Part shown: positions 19,057 through 26,840 of the stretch, in pieces
Layout of the letters: every line of letters begins with the position of its first letter
How positions within the stretch are numbered: position 1 is the first letter of the stretch
Assembly (NCBI RefSeq): GCF_009360615.1
Contig: NZ_SPEY01000023.1
Span: forward strand, 224,007-288,006
Length of the DNA stretch: 64,000 bases
Origin: Comamonas sp.
Lineage (GTDB): Bacteria > Pseudomonadota > Gammaproteobacteria > Burkholderiales > Burkholderiaceae_C
Reading direction: 5' to 3'
The notes under the pieces: model-generated
What the model was told of the DNA's origin: nothing
What the model saw: the letters and a program-made list of their open reading frames with translations, nothing else
Database searches by the model: none
Position numbers and translations under genes: made by a program

Positions 19057-19329
19057 TCAGTTCACGGCATCCTTGAGGTGCTTGCCGGGTTTGAACTTCG
19101 CCACGCGGGTGGCTGCGATGGTGACTTTCTCGCCGGTGCGCGGATTGCGGCCCGTGCGGCCGGCGCGACGGCCCACGCTGAAAGTGCCAAAGCCAATAAT
19201 CTGGACGACCTTGCCTTTCTTGAGCGCTTGGCGGATGCCATCCAGAGTGGCGCTCAATGCGCGATCAGCAGCCTGCTTGGAAACTTCGGCGCTCTTGGAG
19301 ATGTGTTCGATCAGGTCGGACTTGTTCAC
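19057..19329 (-). CDS. hup-like: HU-family DNA-binding protein
   Basis: A 90-residue histone-like protein with the HU signature GFGTFSVGRRAGRTGRNPRTGE. The GTG start at 19329 follows AAGGAG at ideal spacing. Phage-borne HU could assist integration, excision or replication complexes. It lies just after the YqaJ gene in the leftward operon. Confidence 0.95.
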   Translation of the reverse strand: MNKSDLIEHISKSAEVSKQAADRALSATLDGIRQALKKGKVVQIIGFGTFSVGRRAGRTGRNPRTGEKVTIAATRVAKFKPGKHLKDAVN

Positions 19330-19377
19330 GGGATGCTCCTTGGGGTGGATGCCCAGTTGATTGCCGGGCACGGGGGG

Positions 19378-21291
19378 TTAAACAGTGGCGCTCTGCAGGT
19401 CGTCTGCCAGCTTGCGGGTGCCCATCGAGATCAGCAGCAGCAGTCGACGGACCTGGTTGACGGGGATCTGCACCGAGCCGCGGTCCTTGGCGTATGGAAT
19501 GCCGTGGAAATCGAGGGTTGCAGCTGAAATCTGACCGAGGCCGGCATCCTTCAATCGGGTATTGATCTGACCAATAGTCAGCTTTGCTGCCTGTTCGTCA
19601 GCGGCTGGAGCTGCTGCAGCGCTGGCCTGGGCAGTGCTGATCGCCTGCTGAGCGTCGATGCCGGCCACGCCTTCTGCAGCCTGCTCAGTGACCAGTCCGG
19701 CCAGATCCTCTGCCAGTGGCTTGGCCAGATCGCTTGCCCGTACCGCCTGGGCGATATCGGCCTGTGCAGCCTGGGCCTGCTGCTGCACCTGCTGGCGCTG
19801 CTGGGCGGCATCAGCCTGGGCCTTTTGCTGCTCCTCGGCCCGGATGCGAGCGCGATCAGCTTCAAGTTGGCGCGCCTGCTCAGCGGCTTCGGCTGCAGCT
19901 TTCGCTTCGGCTTCACGCCTGGCCTTGGCTTCCTCTTCTGCGCGGATCCGGGCACGCTCGGCTTCCAGGCGCTCGGCCTCGGCCTGCTTGAAGTCGTTGA
20001 TGCGCATGGTGGCCATGGCCTTGAAGACATCAGGCTCCTTCACTCCCATTGCTGGAAAGTCCGGGAACAGCGTGATCCAGTCTTGGCCCGAGCCATCGCT
20101 GCGAAGGAAGTCACGGTTCAGCAGCAGGGTGTTGGCAGTGGTCTGGGCCTGCAGCTTGGCATTGGTCAGTGCCACGGCAACCTTGTCGCGCATGCTGTCC
20201 AACGACTTCAGGCCCTTGATCGTTTCCGCAAATCCGCCCGCAACCCGAGGCAGCCAGTAGGTGCCAAGCTGCTTGTTCAGGCTCTCCACATGCACGTCCA
20301 GCGCCTGCTGAGCTTCCTGGACGATGACCTGCTTGCGCACATCCTTCTCTGACTTGACGCGCTTTTCCAGGTCGATGGCCTTGCGGGTGGCGATCTGGTC
20401 CAGCTGCTCGAGCACGTTGAGCACGTCATCCACCGACTGCATGTCGGAACGCACCTTCTTGCCGGCCTGCTTCATCGCACTGGAGACATCCCGCAGCCAT
20501 TTCGCATCGGCGTCGGCGTCAGCGAACTGCTGGTCTGTCTCCAGCACCGCGTTGACGCTGTTGATGCGCTCCAGTACCTCGACCCTGAAGCTGTCCAAGG
20601 TGCTGGTTGTGATCTCGCCGCGGGCTTCAATGCGCAGCACCGGCAGTGCGTCGCGGATCTTGGCCTCGGGCTGAGGCTTGGGCTCGGCGGGCTGGGGCTG
20701 GTAGGCTGCCACATCCTTTTCAATCTGCTCCCAGCCGGCGATGATCTGGGCCCGCAGCTCCGCGTCGGGCTCGTACCAGCAGTGCAGAGCTTCAACGGGA
20801 AGGCCCTCGTCGGTCCATTTGCTGGCCATGAACAGGATGCGTTCGGATCCCGAGACCATGGCCTGCTGCTCCATCTGCACGCGATATTGCAGCGGCAGGT
20901 CTGCACCTGTGCAGCCGGCCTCCATGACGCCGCGCAGGGTGCTGTTGAGCGTCTTGTGCTCAAAGGCCACATCGTTCATGAACGTCAGGCCGTCGAAGCT
21001 GGCTGAGTACTTGCCACGGGTGCCGACGCAGGGCGAGAGGTCTTCGCCGATGATCTGCTCGGCCAGCGGCCGGGCCAGTGCTTCGAACTGGTGCCCATCG
21101 CTGAAGCGGCGCTGAGTGGCTGCATCGATTTCGGGTGTGATTCCTGTTGCCATTTCCTTGACCAGCTCGGAGCGGGACTTGTACGAGCTGGCGCCCATCA
21201 TGGCTGGGGCGTCCGAGGCGTTGAAGTGCTGGGCGCGGTGGGCATGCCATTCGGGGCTGCCTTGTACGAGGTTCACGATTTGCATGGTCAT
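19378..21291 (-). CDS. YqaJ-type exonuclease fused to a long helical region
   Basis: Phage recombination nuclease of 637 residues. The first 210 residues are a YqaJ/lambda-exonuclease domain: GSPEWHAHR, DGHQFEALAR, SFDGL and the EHK of VAFEHKTLN give the expected acidic and Lys residues. The remaining 400 residues are mostly coiled-coil, with an Ala/Gln/Glu/Arg-rich stretch near 455-530. It overlaps the recT stop by 4 bp, so exonuclease and annealase are coupled like lambda Red. Confidence 0.9.
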   Translation of the reverse strand: MTMQIVNLVQGSPEWHAHRAQHFNASDAPAMMGASSYKSRSELVKEMATGITPEIDAATQRRFSDGHQFEALARPLAEQIIGEDLSPCVGTRGKYSASFDGLTFMNDVAFEHKTLNSTLRGVMEAGCTGADLPLQYRVQMEQQAMVSGSERILFMASKWTDEGLPVEALHCWYEPDAELRAQIIAGWEQIEKDVAAYQPQPAEPKPQPEAKIRDALPVLRIEARGEITTSTLDSFRVEVLERINSVNAVLETDQQFADADADAKWLRDVSSAMKQAGKKVRSDMQSVDDVLNVLEQLDQIATRKAIDLEKRVKSEKDVRKQVIVQEAQQALDVHVESLNKQLGTYWLPRVAGGFAETIKGLKSLDSMRDKVAVALTNAKLQAQTTANTLLLNRDFLRSDGSGQDWITLFPDFPAMGVKEPDVFKAMATMRINDFKQAEAERLEAERARIRAEEEAKARREAEAKAAAEAAEQARQLEADRARIRAEEQQKAQADAAQQRQQVQQQAQAAQADIAQAVRASDLAKPLAEDLAGLVTEQAAEGVAGIDAQQAISTAQASAAAAPAADEQAAKLTIGQINTRLKDAGLGQISAATLDFHGIPYAKDRGSVQIPVNQVRRLLLLISMGTRKLADDLQSATV

Positions 21292-22256
21292 GGCTTTTCC
21301 AGTTCTGCCACTCGGGCATCAAAATGGTCGGTGAGGGTTGCTTGCAGCGAGGGGTCGGGCACGGCTTCAATCAGGCCCCCCAGCTCGTAGAGCTTGTCCA
21401 GGTCTTTGCAGGCCTTGATATCTGCTTCCAGCTTTGCGGGATCGACAGCCGGTGCAGTCGCGTCGAGTGCAGGCTCAACTGCTGCTTTTTTGCGTTTGGC
21501 CACCTCCTCCTGCAACTGCTTCTCTTGGGAGGGTGTGACGGTTGCCTTGGACTTGAGCCAAGCCAAAACATCAGCCATGGTCTTGATTCCATCAACGACG
21601 GACTGAGCCCATTTGCCCACGTTGTGGTCAAACTTAGCTTGGTCGTAGTCAGGCAAGACCACCTCGGCTTGGCCCATGTGGCGCTCGCCCTGGGCTGCCG
21701 GCTGTGTCGTGTTGGCCATGTCCTGCAGCTCTTCTGCCACGGGCATACCGCGGAGAACATCGGGGAACACGTCGCGCAGGGCGAAGGCTCGAGCGCGCAT
21801 CTGGCGCATGCGCTTTGGGTATTGACTCCATGGGCCTTGCTTTCCGGCCAGGCCAGCCTTCTGTGCATCCTCCATGCTGAAGGTGCGAACCTGCTCTGGT
21901 GCGCCTTTGCGCTTGACCCGACACGTGGCTGTGTGCCCGTCGTCTTCTTCGGTCACGTACTCGCACACAGGACTGCTGAGCACTAGGGCAATCACAGCAT
22001 CGCCCCAGAGGGCTGGGCGCCCGTTGATAACGGCCAGGTTCTGCAATGACTGCAGCGGCTTCAAGCCCAGTTCTGCGCCCCATTGCATGGCAATCAGGCA
22101 GTTTCCCGGCTTGCCTTTGAAGTCCTTGGGCACCATGTCGCTGTCGGCCAGGTAGTTGGAGAAGGTCAGGGCCTGCTCAAAGTTCTGCGGGCTCAGATCA
22201 AACTGACTGGCCGGGCGCAAGGCCGTGACCGACTGATGTGCAAGAGCATTGCTCAT
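21288..22256 (-). CDS. recT: RecT-family single-strand annealing protein
   Basis: A 322-residue annealase. The core (GNCLIAMQWGAELGLKPLQS ... WSQYPKRMRQMRARAFALRDVF) is typical of RecT. The start at 22256 follows GAGG and overlaps the stop of a 35-residue gene. It works with the YqaJ exonuclease encoded next. Confidence 0.95.
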   Translation of the reverse strand: MSNALAHQSVTALRPASQFDLSPQNFEQALTFSNYLADSDMVPKDFKGKPGNCLIAMQWGAELGLKPLQSLQNLAVINGRPALWGDAVIALVLSSPVCEYVTEEDDGHTATCRVKRKGAPEQVRTFSMEDAQKAGLAGKQGPWSQYPKRMRQMRARAFALRDVFPDVLRGMPVAEELQDMANTTQPAAQGERHMGQAEVVLPDYDQAKFDHNVGKWAQSVVDGIKTMADVLAWLKSKATVTPSQEKQLQEEVAKRKKAAVEPALDATAPAVDPAKLEADIKACKDLDKLYELGGLIEAVPDPSLQATLTDHFDARVAELEKP

Positions 22257-22360
22257 GAAAACCTCACTTGAGTGATAAAGGCGACGAGGGCGGCAGCGCT
22301 GCTGGCCACCCACAAAAGAAAAGCCCGGGCGGTACCGGGCTCGTGATCGGGTTGGTTCAT
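22253..22360 (-). CDS. 35-residue membrane peptide before recT
   Basis: Encodes one hydrophobic helix (about residues 14-30) after a short polar N-terminus. Its ATG overlaps the stop of a 21-residue frame and its stop overlaps the recT start (both ATGA). A terminator-like hairpin lies within it. Function unknown. Confidence 0.55.
   Translation of the reverse strand: MNQPDHEPGTARAFLLWVASSAAALVAFITQVRFS
22312..22341 (-). terminator. Terminator-like hairpin inside a micro-gene
   Basis: AGCCCGG (22322-22328) pairs with CCGGGCT (22335-22341), with a T-rich tail on the minus strand. Since it lies within a coding frame, translation may control it. Confidence 0.55.
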
Positions 22361-22422
22361 GGTTTCCAGGCCAGGGCGGCAAAGGTGGGAACGATGAGCA
22401 GGAGAGCAAACGCTTCGTTCAT
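22357..22422 (-). CDS. 21-residue hydrophobic peptide
   Basis: A minute frame (MNEAFALLLIVPTFAALAW plus two residues). It is supported only by its ATGA overlaps with both neighbours and by its clear hydrophobic composition. It could equally be a translational bridge. Confidence 0.4.
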   Translation of the reverse strand: MNEAFALLLIVPTFAALAWKP

Positions 22423-22676
22423 GGGCGTTCCTTCAAACATTGAACGGTCTGCGCATCCAGCCACTCGGCATGCATCCCCGGGCAAAGCCACGCGCCGGCG
22501 GCAGCACGCTTGAGGTCGGCGGCTGGAGTGGTGATCGGTGCATCAGCCGCCTGGGCGCTACAGCCCGTCAGCCAGGTGCACAGCACTATCAGCAGCAGGG
22601 CCAGAAACAACAAAGCCCGCTTTGGTACGGGCTTCTTGCGGCGCGGGAGGCGCTGGAGTTGTATCGGGGAAGGCAT
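22419..22676 (-). CDS. Small lipoprotein
   Basis: An 85-residue protein with a basic N-terminus, a hydrophobic segment and the lipobox LTGC (Cys near 39). It lies inside the recombination operon, not a lysis cassette, so it is not a clear Rz1. It overlaps both neighbours by a few bases. An early-expressed envelope lipoprotein might alter the host surface; that is inference. Confidence 0.65.
   Translation of the reverse strand: MPSPIQLQRLPRRKKPVPKRALLFLALLLIVLCTWLTGCSAQAADAPITTPAADLKRAAAGAWLCPGMHAEWLDAQTVQCLKERP
22603..22634 (-). terminator. Terminator-like hairpin in the lipoprotein gene
   Basis: AAGCCCG (22613-22619) pairs with CGGGCTT (22628-22634) and a T-rich tail follows on the minus strand. 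Confidence 0.5.
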
Positions 22677-22960
22677 CAGCTTGCTCCTAACTTGGCGAAT
22701 CGTTCGATCCGGGTTTCGTCATGCTCTGCACGGCTGTGCTCAATCCAGCATTCGATGATTCGCTCATCGCACTGCTGGGCCAGCAACTCCGATATGTCCT
22801 GGCCGTGGTGCCAGATGGCCCGGACTTCGATTCCGTCCTCTTCATCACCAGCCATCAGGCATTCCAGTGGGATGCCGGCCAGCATGAGGCGGTAGAGCGT
22901 TTCGCCCGTTCCCGGTACCGGGCAGGCGTGGCGCAGTGGTACAGGGAGGCGGGCGTTCAT
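22676..22960 (-). CDS. Phage early protein of unknown function
   Basis: A 94-residue acidic protein, helical in the second half (SELLAQQCDERIIECWIEHSR). Coupled to the lipoprotein gene by a TGATG overlap. No family recognised. Confidence 0.65.
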   Translation of the reverse strand: MNARLPVPLRHACPVPGTGETLYRLMLAGIPLECLMAGDEEDGIEVRAIWHHGQDISELLAQQCDERIIECWIEHSRAEHDETRIERFAKLGAS

Positions 22961-22962
22961 GC

Positions 22963-23301
22963 TCAGGCCTCGTTCGTGATCGCCAGCAGACTCTGGATCT
23001 GGCCTTCGATACGCGTGGCTTCAGCCTGGGCGGTAGCCAGCACTGCGGCCTTTTGCTTGCGCAGAGACGTGACAGCGTTTGCGGTCATGGTGTCGCGCTC
23101 GATCAGGTCAATCTCGATGCGCGCCTTGCCCACAACCACCCATCCATCGCTGGCCCAGATGCTATTGAGCTCACCAAATTCATCCAGGCTCTGCGGTCCG
23201 GAAAAATGGAAGCCGTATGCTGGCGTCTCCTCTGGCTTTGCTGGGTTGAAGCTGGTGTACTTGCCGACCATCACGACGGCTTCACCTGTGATCTTGGGCA
23301 T
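22963..23301 (-). CDS. Phage early protein of unknown function
   Basis: A 112-residue protein: a beta-rich first half and a helical C-terminal third (SLRKQKAAVLATAQAEATRIEGQ). It starts right after an intrinsic terminator and ends 2 bp before the next gene. Related proteins seem common in Burkholderiales phages; no role known to me. Confidence 0.65.
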   Translation of the reverse strand: MPKITGEAVVMVGKYTSFNPAKPEETPAYGFHFSGPQSLDEFGELNSIWASDGWVVVGKARIEIDLIERDTMTANAVTSLRKQKAAVLATAQAEATRIEGQIQSLLAITNEA

Positions 23302-23318
23302 GCCAAGCTCCTTTCGGG

Positions 23319-23344
23319 AATAAAAAAGCCCCGACTAGCGGGGC
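23319..23344 (-). terminator. Strong intrinsic terminator
   Basis: GCCCCG (23328-23333) pairs with CGGGGC (23339-23344), followed by six T on the minus strand. It stands before the block 23301-21288. Confidence 0.8.
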
Positions 23345-23694
23345 GAACTGACCGGAGTCAGGGGGAGTAGGGTGATGGCGCAGCTTCCTTCTGCCCGATG
23401 AGGGTCAGGCAGAAGAAATGCGCACTTGGGTTAATAAAAGGTGCTGCGCCATCATGGAAGCGGGCCAGGCTTGATACTGGCTGTGGTCTGGTTGCGCTTC
23501 TCGATCACGGTGCATCTGCACTGACTGTGACCAGACCCGGAACCTCCAAGGCTTTCGCCCTCATATGTGCGCTTGTTCCCGCACTTCCCGCGTGTCCATC
23601 CACGCTGCCGCTTCCATGATGGCCCCGCTGTAGCCCTGCGGGGGAAGGCACATGCAGGCCGCATGCTGGCAAATCACTCACATTTCAATCTCCA
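23345..23694. other. 350-bp stretch with only doubtful small frames
   Basis: A minus-strand frame (23452-23664, 70 codons) contains a plausible Cys-bearing segment (KCGNKRTYEGESLGGSGS ... CRC) and may be a real zinc-ribbon gene, but its start region is weak. Two overlapping frames of 16-37 codons follow. I see no promoter or RNA gene here. Confidence 0.35.
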
Positions 23695-23913
23695 TCAGGC
23701 CGTCGCAGGCTGCAGGAGCCCGTGCTTCCGGCAATAGGCCATCTCTTCGTCGTAGACGGAATCCTCCAGCACCAAGGTGCCGTCAGGGGCGTAAATGTCT
23801 CGTTTGGGCGAACCCATGGGGCGCTCGGTGCGCTCAACGCGGTAGCCATGCCGAGCCCAGCATCCGTTGGGGCTGTTCGGGTGCGGCGGCTTCTTTTGAG
23901 TAGCTTTGTTCAT
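23695..23913 (-). CDS. First gene of the leftward operon, unknown
   Basis: A 72-residue basic protein (KATQKKPPHPNSPNGCWARHGYRVERTERP). It is the first clear gene after pL, the position of lambda N, but the Arg/Lys content is moderate and no N-type RNA-binding motif is evident. GGAG precedes the ATG. Confidence 0.6.
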   Translation of the reverse strand: MNKATQKKPPHPNSPNGCWARHGYRVERTERPMGSPKRDIYAPDGTLVLEDSVYDEEMAYCRKHGLLQPATA

Positions 23914-24369
23914 CGACTGCTCCTTGAAAAAGCAAAAGCGCCAACCCGTGACGCTTTTGTTTTCCTCCTGATGTCGCTCAGGAGGCTGCGCCGGCAGGGC
24001 CGGAGGGCTTTTCTGTTCTTGGCAACCCTGTTTGCCTCATGCGGTATTTCGCGCGCCCCAATTTGGCGCCTGCGTTTTTAGCTCTCGCTGGGTACAGCAC
24101 CCAGCGCGCGACGTTGAAAGCGTCTATGTGCACCACGCAATCCTTCTGAGACTGCGTGGGGGTTCAAAGCTGTTGAGGCTAAGGCGGCCTTGCCGAGTGG
24201 CTCCATCGTCCGTGCCCATGCACGCGATCCCCGGACTCGCATCCGCTACACACCGGTTCACCCGGCACCTGCGTTGGTCTACGTGTCGGTGCACAGCTCG
24301 ATCACTTGGCACCCCAACTCCCCCTTTGCATTCGGTGAACCGTTGTGCCGTAAGGGGTCGTTGGGGTGG
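23914..24369 (-). other. Long structured leader of the leftward early transcript
   Basis: About 450 nt between pL and the first gene, without a convincing gene. At its start, 24311-24326 and 24352-24367 pair as a 16-nt stem with only two mismatches, enclosing a small CGG/CCG hairpin. Further on come a perfect 8-bp hairpin (24086-24093 with 24099-24106), a CCGGC/GCCGG hairpin near 23995, and a bidirectional terminator-like stem (23933-23940 with 23952-23959). Confidence 0.5.
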
Positions 24370-24442
24370 ATATTAGGACTAGCTAACAAATAGGTCAATA
24401 GGACTAGCTAATAAATTTTCTAAAAGAGTTAGAAGTTCCTAC
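24370..24442 (-). promoter_or_regulatory. Leftward early promoter pL with three repressor operators
   Basis: On the minus strand TTGACC (24398-24393) and TAATAT (24375-24370) are 17 bp apart. Three 14-bp operators resembling TTAGGANNNSCTAA lie at 24373-24386, 24398-24411 and 24429-24442; the first sits between the -35 and -10 and the second touches the -35. They match the set around pR, so the CI repressor should silence both. Confidence 0.8.
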
Positions 24443-24453
24443 TTTAAAAGGCG

Positions 24454-24476
24454 TAAAAAAACCCGCTGGTGCGGGC
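24454..24476 (-). terminator. Terminator of the cI-lipoprotein transcript
   Basis: ACCCGC pairs with GCGGG(C) around TGGT, then seven T on the minus strand, 20 bp after the lipoprotein stop. Confidence 0.65.
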
Positions 24477-24495
24477 TTGGTGCTATCAAAAATTT

Positions 24496-24828
24496 TCAGC
24501 GGCAGAACTGTTGCCAGACCTGATTGAACTCTGTTGAATCCATGTTGCCTCCTTCGAAGGCGACCATGTTCTCATTCGCTGCGATGAATCGGCGATAGCC
24601 AGGGTAGCCACCGAAGCTGTTCTTAGAGTTGACCTCGCCACATAGACCTTTCTGGTTTCTGAAGTCGGCGCTTTCAGGATCCTTCAGATGCTTGGTCACC
24701 ATTTCGCGGGCCAGTCTTTGGGTTTTGATCTCCAGCACAGCAGCATCATCGGCGGCCTTTTGCGACTCGGACTTTCCGCAACCTGAAAGAGCAACCAACG
24801 CAGCTGCAACCACAAATGTTCTCTTCAT
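24496..24828 (-). CDS. Lipoprotein co-transcribed with the repressor
   Basis: A 110-residue lipoprotein: signal peptide with lipobox LSGC (Cys17), then a mature domain with DPESADFRNQKGLCGEVN and GGYPGYRRFIA, a pattern seen in uncharacterised bacterial and phage proteins. It lies 21 bp after cI in the rex position of lambda, so it should be made in the lysogen. Envelope lipoproteins in this position can block superinfection; that role is inferred, not shown. Confidence 0.8.
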   Translation of the reverse strand: MKRTFVVAAALVALSGCGKSESQKAADDAAVLEIKTQRLAREMVTKHLKDPESADFRNQKGLCGEVNSKNSFGGYPGYRRFIAANENMVAFEGGNMDSTEFNQVWQQFCR

Positions 24829-24849
24829 TCTCTCTCCTCACCTAGTGAA

Positions 24850-25515
24850 TCACTTTCGTCTGAACTTGCGTCGGTGCTCGGTCATCGTGCCGATGACAAC
24901 CATGTGATGCTCATCGCTTCGCATAACGGGATAGTTGTCGTTTAGAGGTACTAGCTCAAAGATCTCGTTGCCCTTTTCATCAATGCCGCGTACACGATAC
25001 TTCTTGAAAGTGGCTTCTTGTTTGCCGTTTTTGGCTGCGACGAAATCTCCAGGCCTAGGCTGAATTTCTGGATCGATTCTTACCCGGTCGCCTTCATTGA
25101 ACTCCGGAAGCATGGAGTCGCCCTTGATTTCAAGAAAAAAGGCCCATTGAGATGCATCGTTGTCGCCGTACTCAATATCGAACCCGTCGCCGGGTCCATA
25201 CGGTTCCGCAATTTCTTTCATATGCCCAGCTTGAATGTGAGAGATCACGGGGTAGGCACGGGCACCAGGCGAGACTGCAACCACGTTTTGGTCCATTTTC
25301 GGCTCCATAGAGCCTTCTCCTGTTGCCAACCAGCTTTGGTTAACTCGCAGAACAGCAGCAGCCTTAAGTAAGTTCTCGCCCCGCAAGAACTTTGATTTCC
25401 CACTTAACCAGCCGTGCACGCTGGGTGGTTTGACCCCGCAAGCACGTGCAAGGTCGGCCTGGTTAACGCCAGCTTTTTCCATCGCCAGTGTCAGGCGGTC
25501 GGCAAGTGTAGACAT
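24850..25515 (-). CDS. cI: CI-type phage repressor (HTH + S24 peptidase)
   Basis: A 221-residue repressor. Residues 1-60 form an HTH_3 domain (NQADLARACGVKPPSVHGWL). The C-terminal S24 domain has the Ala96-Gly97 cleavage site in IQAGHM, Ser134 in GDSM and Lys171 in ATFKKY. RecA-stimulated self-cleavage should induce the phage. The start codon abuts operator 25515-25528, so it can regulate itself. Divergent from cro. Confidence 0.95.
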   Translation of the reverse strand: MSTLADRLTLAMEKAGVNQADLARACGVKPPSVHGWLSGKSKFLRGENLLKAAAVLRVNQSWLATGEGSMEPKMDQNVVAVSPGARAYPVISHIQAGHMKEIAEPYGPGDGFDIEYGDNDASQWAFFLEIKGDSMLPEFNEGDRVRIDPEIQPRPGDFVAAKNGKQEATFKKYRVRGIDEKGNEIFELVPLNDNYPVMRSDEHHMVVIGTMTEHRRKFRRK

Positions 25516-25581
25516 TAGGAGAGCCTAACAGTATGGTGATAAGGAGTGGCTATTGACATGAAATTAGCAACTCCTAATAAT
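25515..25581 (+). promoter_or_regulatory. pR and its three operators
   Basis: TTGACA (25553-25558) and AATAAT (25576-25581) are 17 bp apart. Operators lie at 25515-25528, 25540-25553 and 25564-25577, spaced 25 and 24 bp, each a variant of TTAG...CTAA. The third fills the space between -35 and -10. The layout copies lambda OR. Confidence 0.85.
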
Positions 25582-25588
25582 TGGGGTT

Positions 25589-25888
25589 ATGACAAACAAG
25601 ACCGCCAACCAATTCATCGATGCATTCGGCGGAACAACCGCTGTTGCACGGTTGCTCAACATCAAAGCCCCATCGGTGCATGGCTGGCGAGGTGAAAGCC
25701 GAACCGTTTACGACATTCCTGAGGACAAGCTGATCCGCTTAGCGCCTATGGCAGAGGCTCGAGGAATTGCCACTCGAAAGGAGTTGCGCCCAGATGACTG
25801 GCACTTGATTTGGCCAGAGCTTGCCCCGCAGGAAGCCCCAATCCCTGTCGAAACAACACCTCCATGTGCACATCACATAGAGCGCTGA
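25589..25888 (+). CDS. cro: Cro/YdaS-type regulator
   Basis: A 99-residue protein with an N-terminal HTH (FGGTTAVARLLNIKAPSVHGW) of the Cro/YdaS sort. It starts 7 bp after the pR -10 box, so its message is probably leaderless. It should compete with CI for the same operators. Confidence 0.9.
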   Translation: MTNKTANQFIDAFGGTTAVARLLNIKAPSVHGWRGESRTVYDIPEDKLIRLAPMAEARGIATRKELRPDDWHLIWPELAPQEAPIPVETTPPCAHHIER

Positions 25889-26046
25889 ATTCTCGATCGT
25901 TGGCTGTGGTGACGCCTCTGTCGTTCGCCAAGGTGCGGCGGACACGGCTTTCGTATCGCTCAACTCATCTGCGGCCGCTTTTTCCATGCTCTCAGTATCT
26001 GGAAGCCACGCCGTAGCAACAACATCCAATTTGCGAGTACCCGGAT

Positions 26047-26529
26047 ATGACTCCCCAAGACGCGCTGCGCCAAATGGCAAAGGCTTACCCCGGCGGCTAT
26101 GAAAGCCTAGCTCCCCGTGTCGGCAAGACCGTAGAGGTTTTGCGCAAGGAGTTGTCAGGCGACCCGAAGTTCAAGCTGGGCCTGTCGACCTCTTTGCTAA
26201 TTTCAGAGTTGTGCATCGAAGCTAAGGCTCATCACCGCTTTGACTTTGTGAATGCCGTTGCTGCTGATGGTGGTGGCTTCGTCCGCTTGCCCGTGGTTGA
26301 AATGAGCGAGACGGCATGCGTGAATCGTTCGATCTCAGCAGTGACCACCGAGTTGTCCCACGTAGTGACGGCAACTTTGGAAGGGGATGCTGACGGTCAT
26401 ATCTCAGACAACGATAAAGCACGCATTCTGAAAGAGGTAGCTGACGCTCGCGCAGCACTTCAGCAGCTTGAGCATGCAATTGAGGCGAAACATGCGGCAG
26501 GCATGAAAGGCCGTCAGGAGCAGCCATGA
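26047..26529 (+). CDS. cII: CII-type regulatory protein (Phage_CP76 family)
   Basis: A 160-residue regulator whose first half (MTPQDALRQMAKAYPGGYESLAPRVGKTVEVLRKELSG split over helices) matches phage CII/CP76 proteins; the C-terminal half is helical. It follows cro on the rightward transcript and should act in the lysis-lysogeny decision. Overlaps the next gene by 4 bp. Confidence 0.85.
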   Translation: MTPQDALRQMAKAYPGGYESLAPRVGKTVEVLRKELSGDPKFKLGLSTSLLISELCIEAKAHHRFDFVNAVAADGGGFVRLPVVEMSETACVNRSISAVTTELSHVVTATLEGDADGHISDNDKARILKEVADARAALQQLEHAIEAKHAAGMKGRQEQP

Positions 26530-26840
26530 ACACGCAGATTTCACAGATCGGCGTGATCAGCGCCGATAGCACCAGGCCAGCACCCCAGCCGGCCTTGGTC
26601 GTTCAGTTTCCCGATGTTCCCGTGTCCATGTCGCTGTCTGACCAAGCACATGAGCTGCGGATTCAAGCCGAGGGGCTGCTCATGCATGCCCAGATGCTCG
26701 ACTTTCAACGCACCGGCAAAGCCAAGCACCGTAGAAAAGCGCAGGCGCATCTGAACGCAATGAGGCTTCTGATTGGTGCTCGCTCTCGTGAGCGTCGCGC
26801 AGCCATGGAGCAAGCCGTGGGAGGAATCCCCAATGCGTGA
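26526..26840 (+). CDS. Phage early protein of unknown function
   Basis: A 104-residue protein with a helical, basic C-terminal half (ELRIQAEGLLMHAQMLDFQR ... ARSRERRAAMEQA). Coupled to cII by ATGA and overlapping the replication gene by 8 bp. Confidence 0.7.
   Translation: MNTQISQIGVISADSTRPAPQPALVVQFPDVPVSMSLSDQAHELRIQAEGLLMHAQMLDFQRTGKAKHRRKAQAHLNAMRLLIGARSRERRAAMEQAVGGIPNA

Noticed and set aside
19741..19990. Repetitive GC-rich tract as a possible repeat array or CRISPR
   Set aside because: It encodes the Ala/Gln/Glu/Arg-rich coiled coil of the YqaJ protein; units are irregular and no spacers exist. No CRISPR array was seen anywhere in the window.
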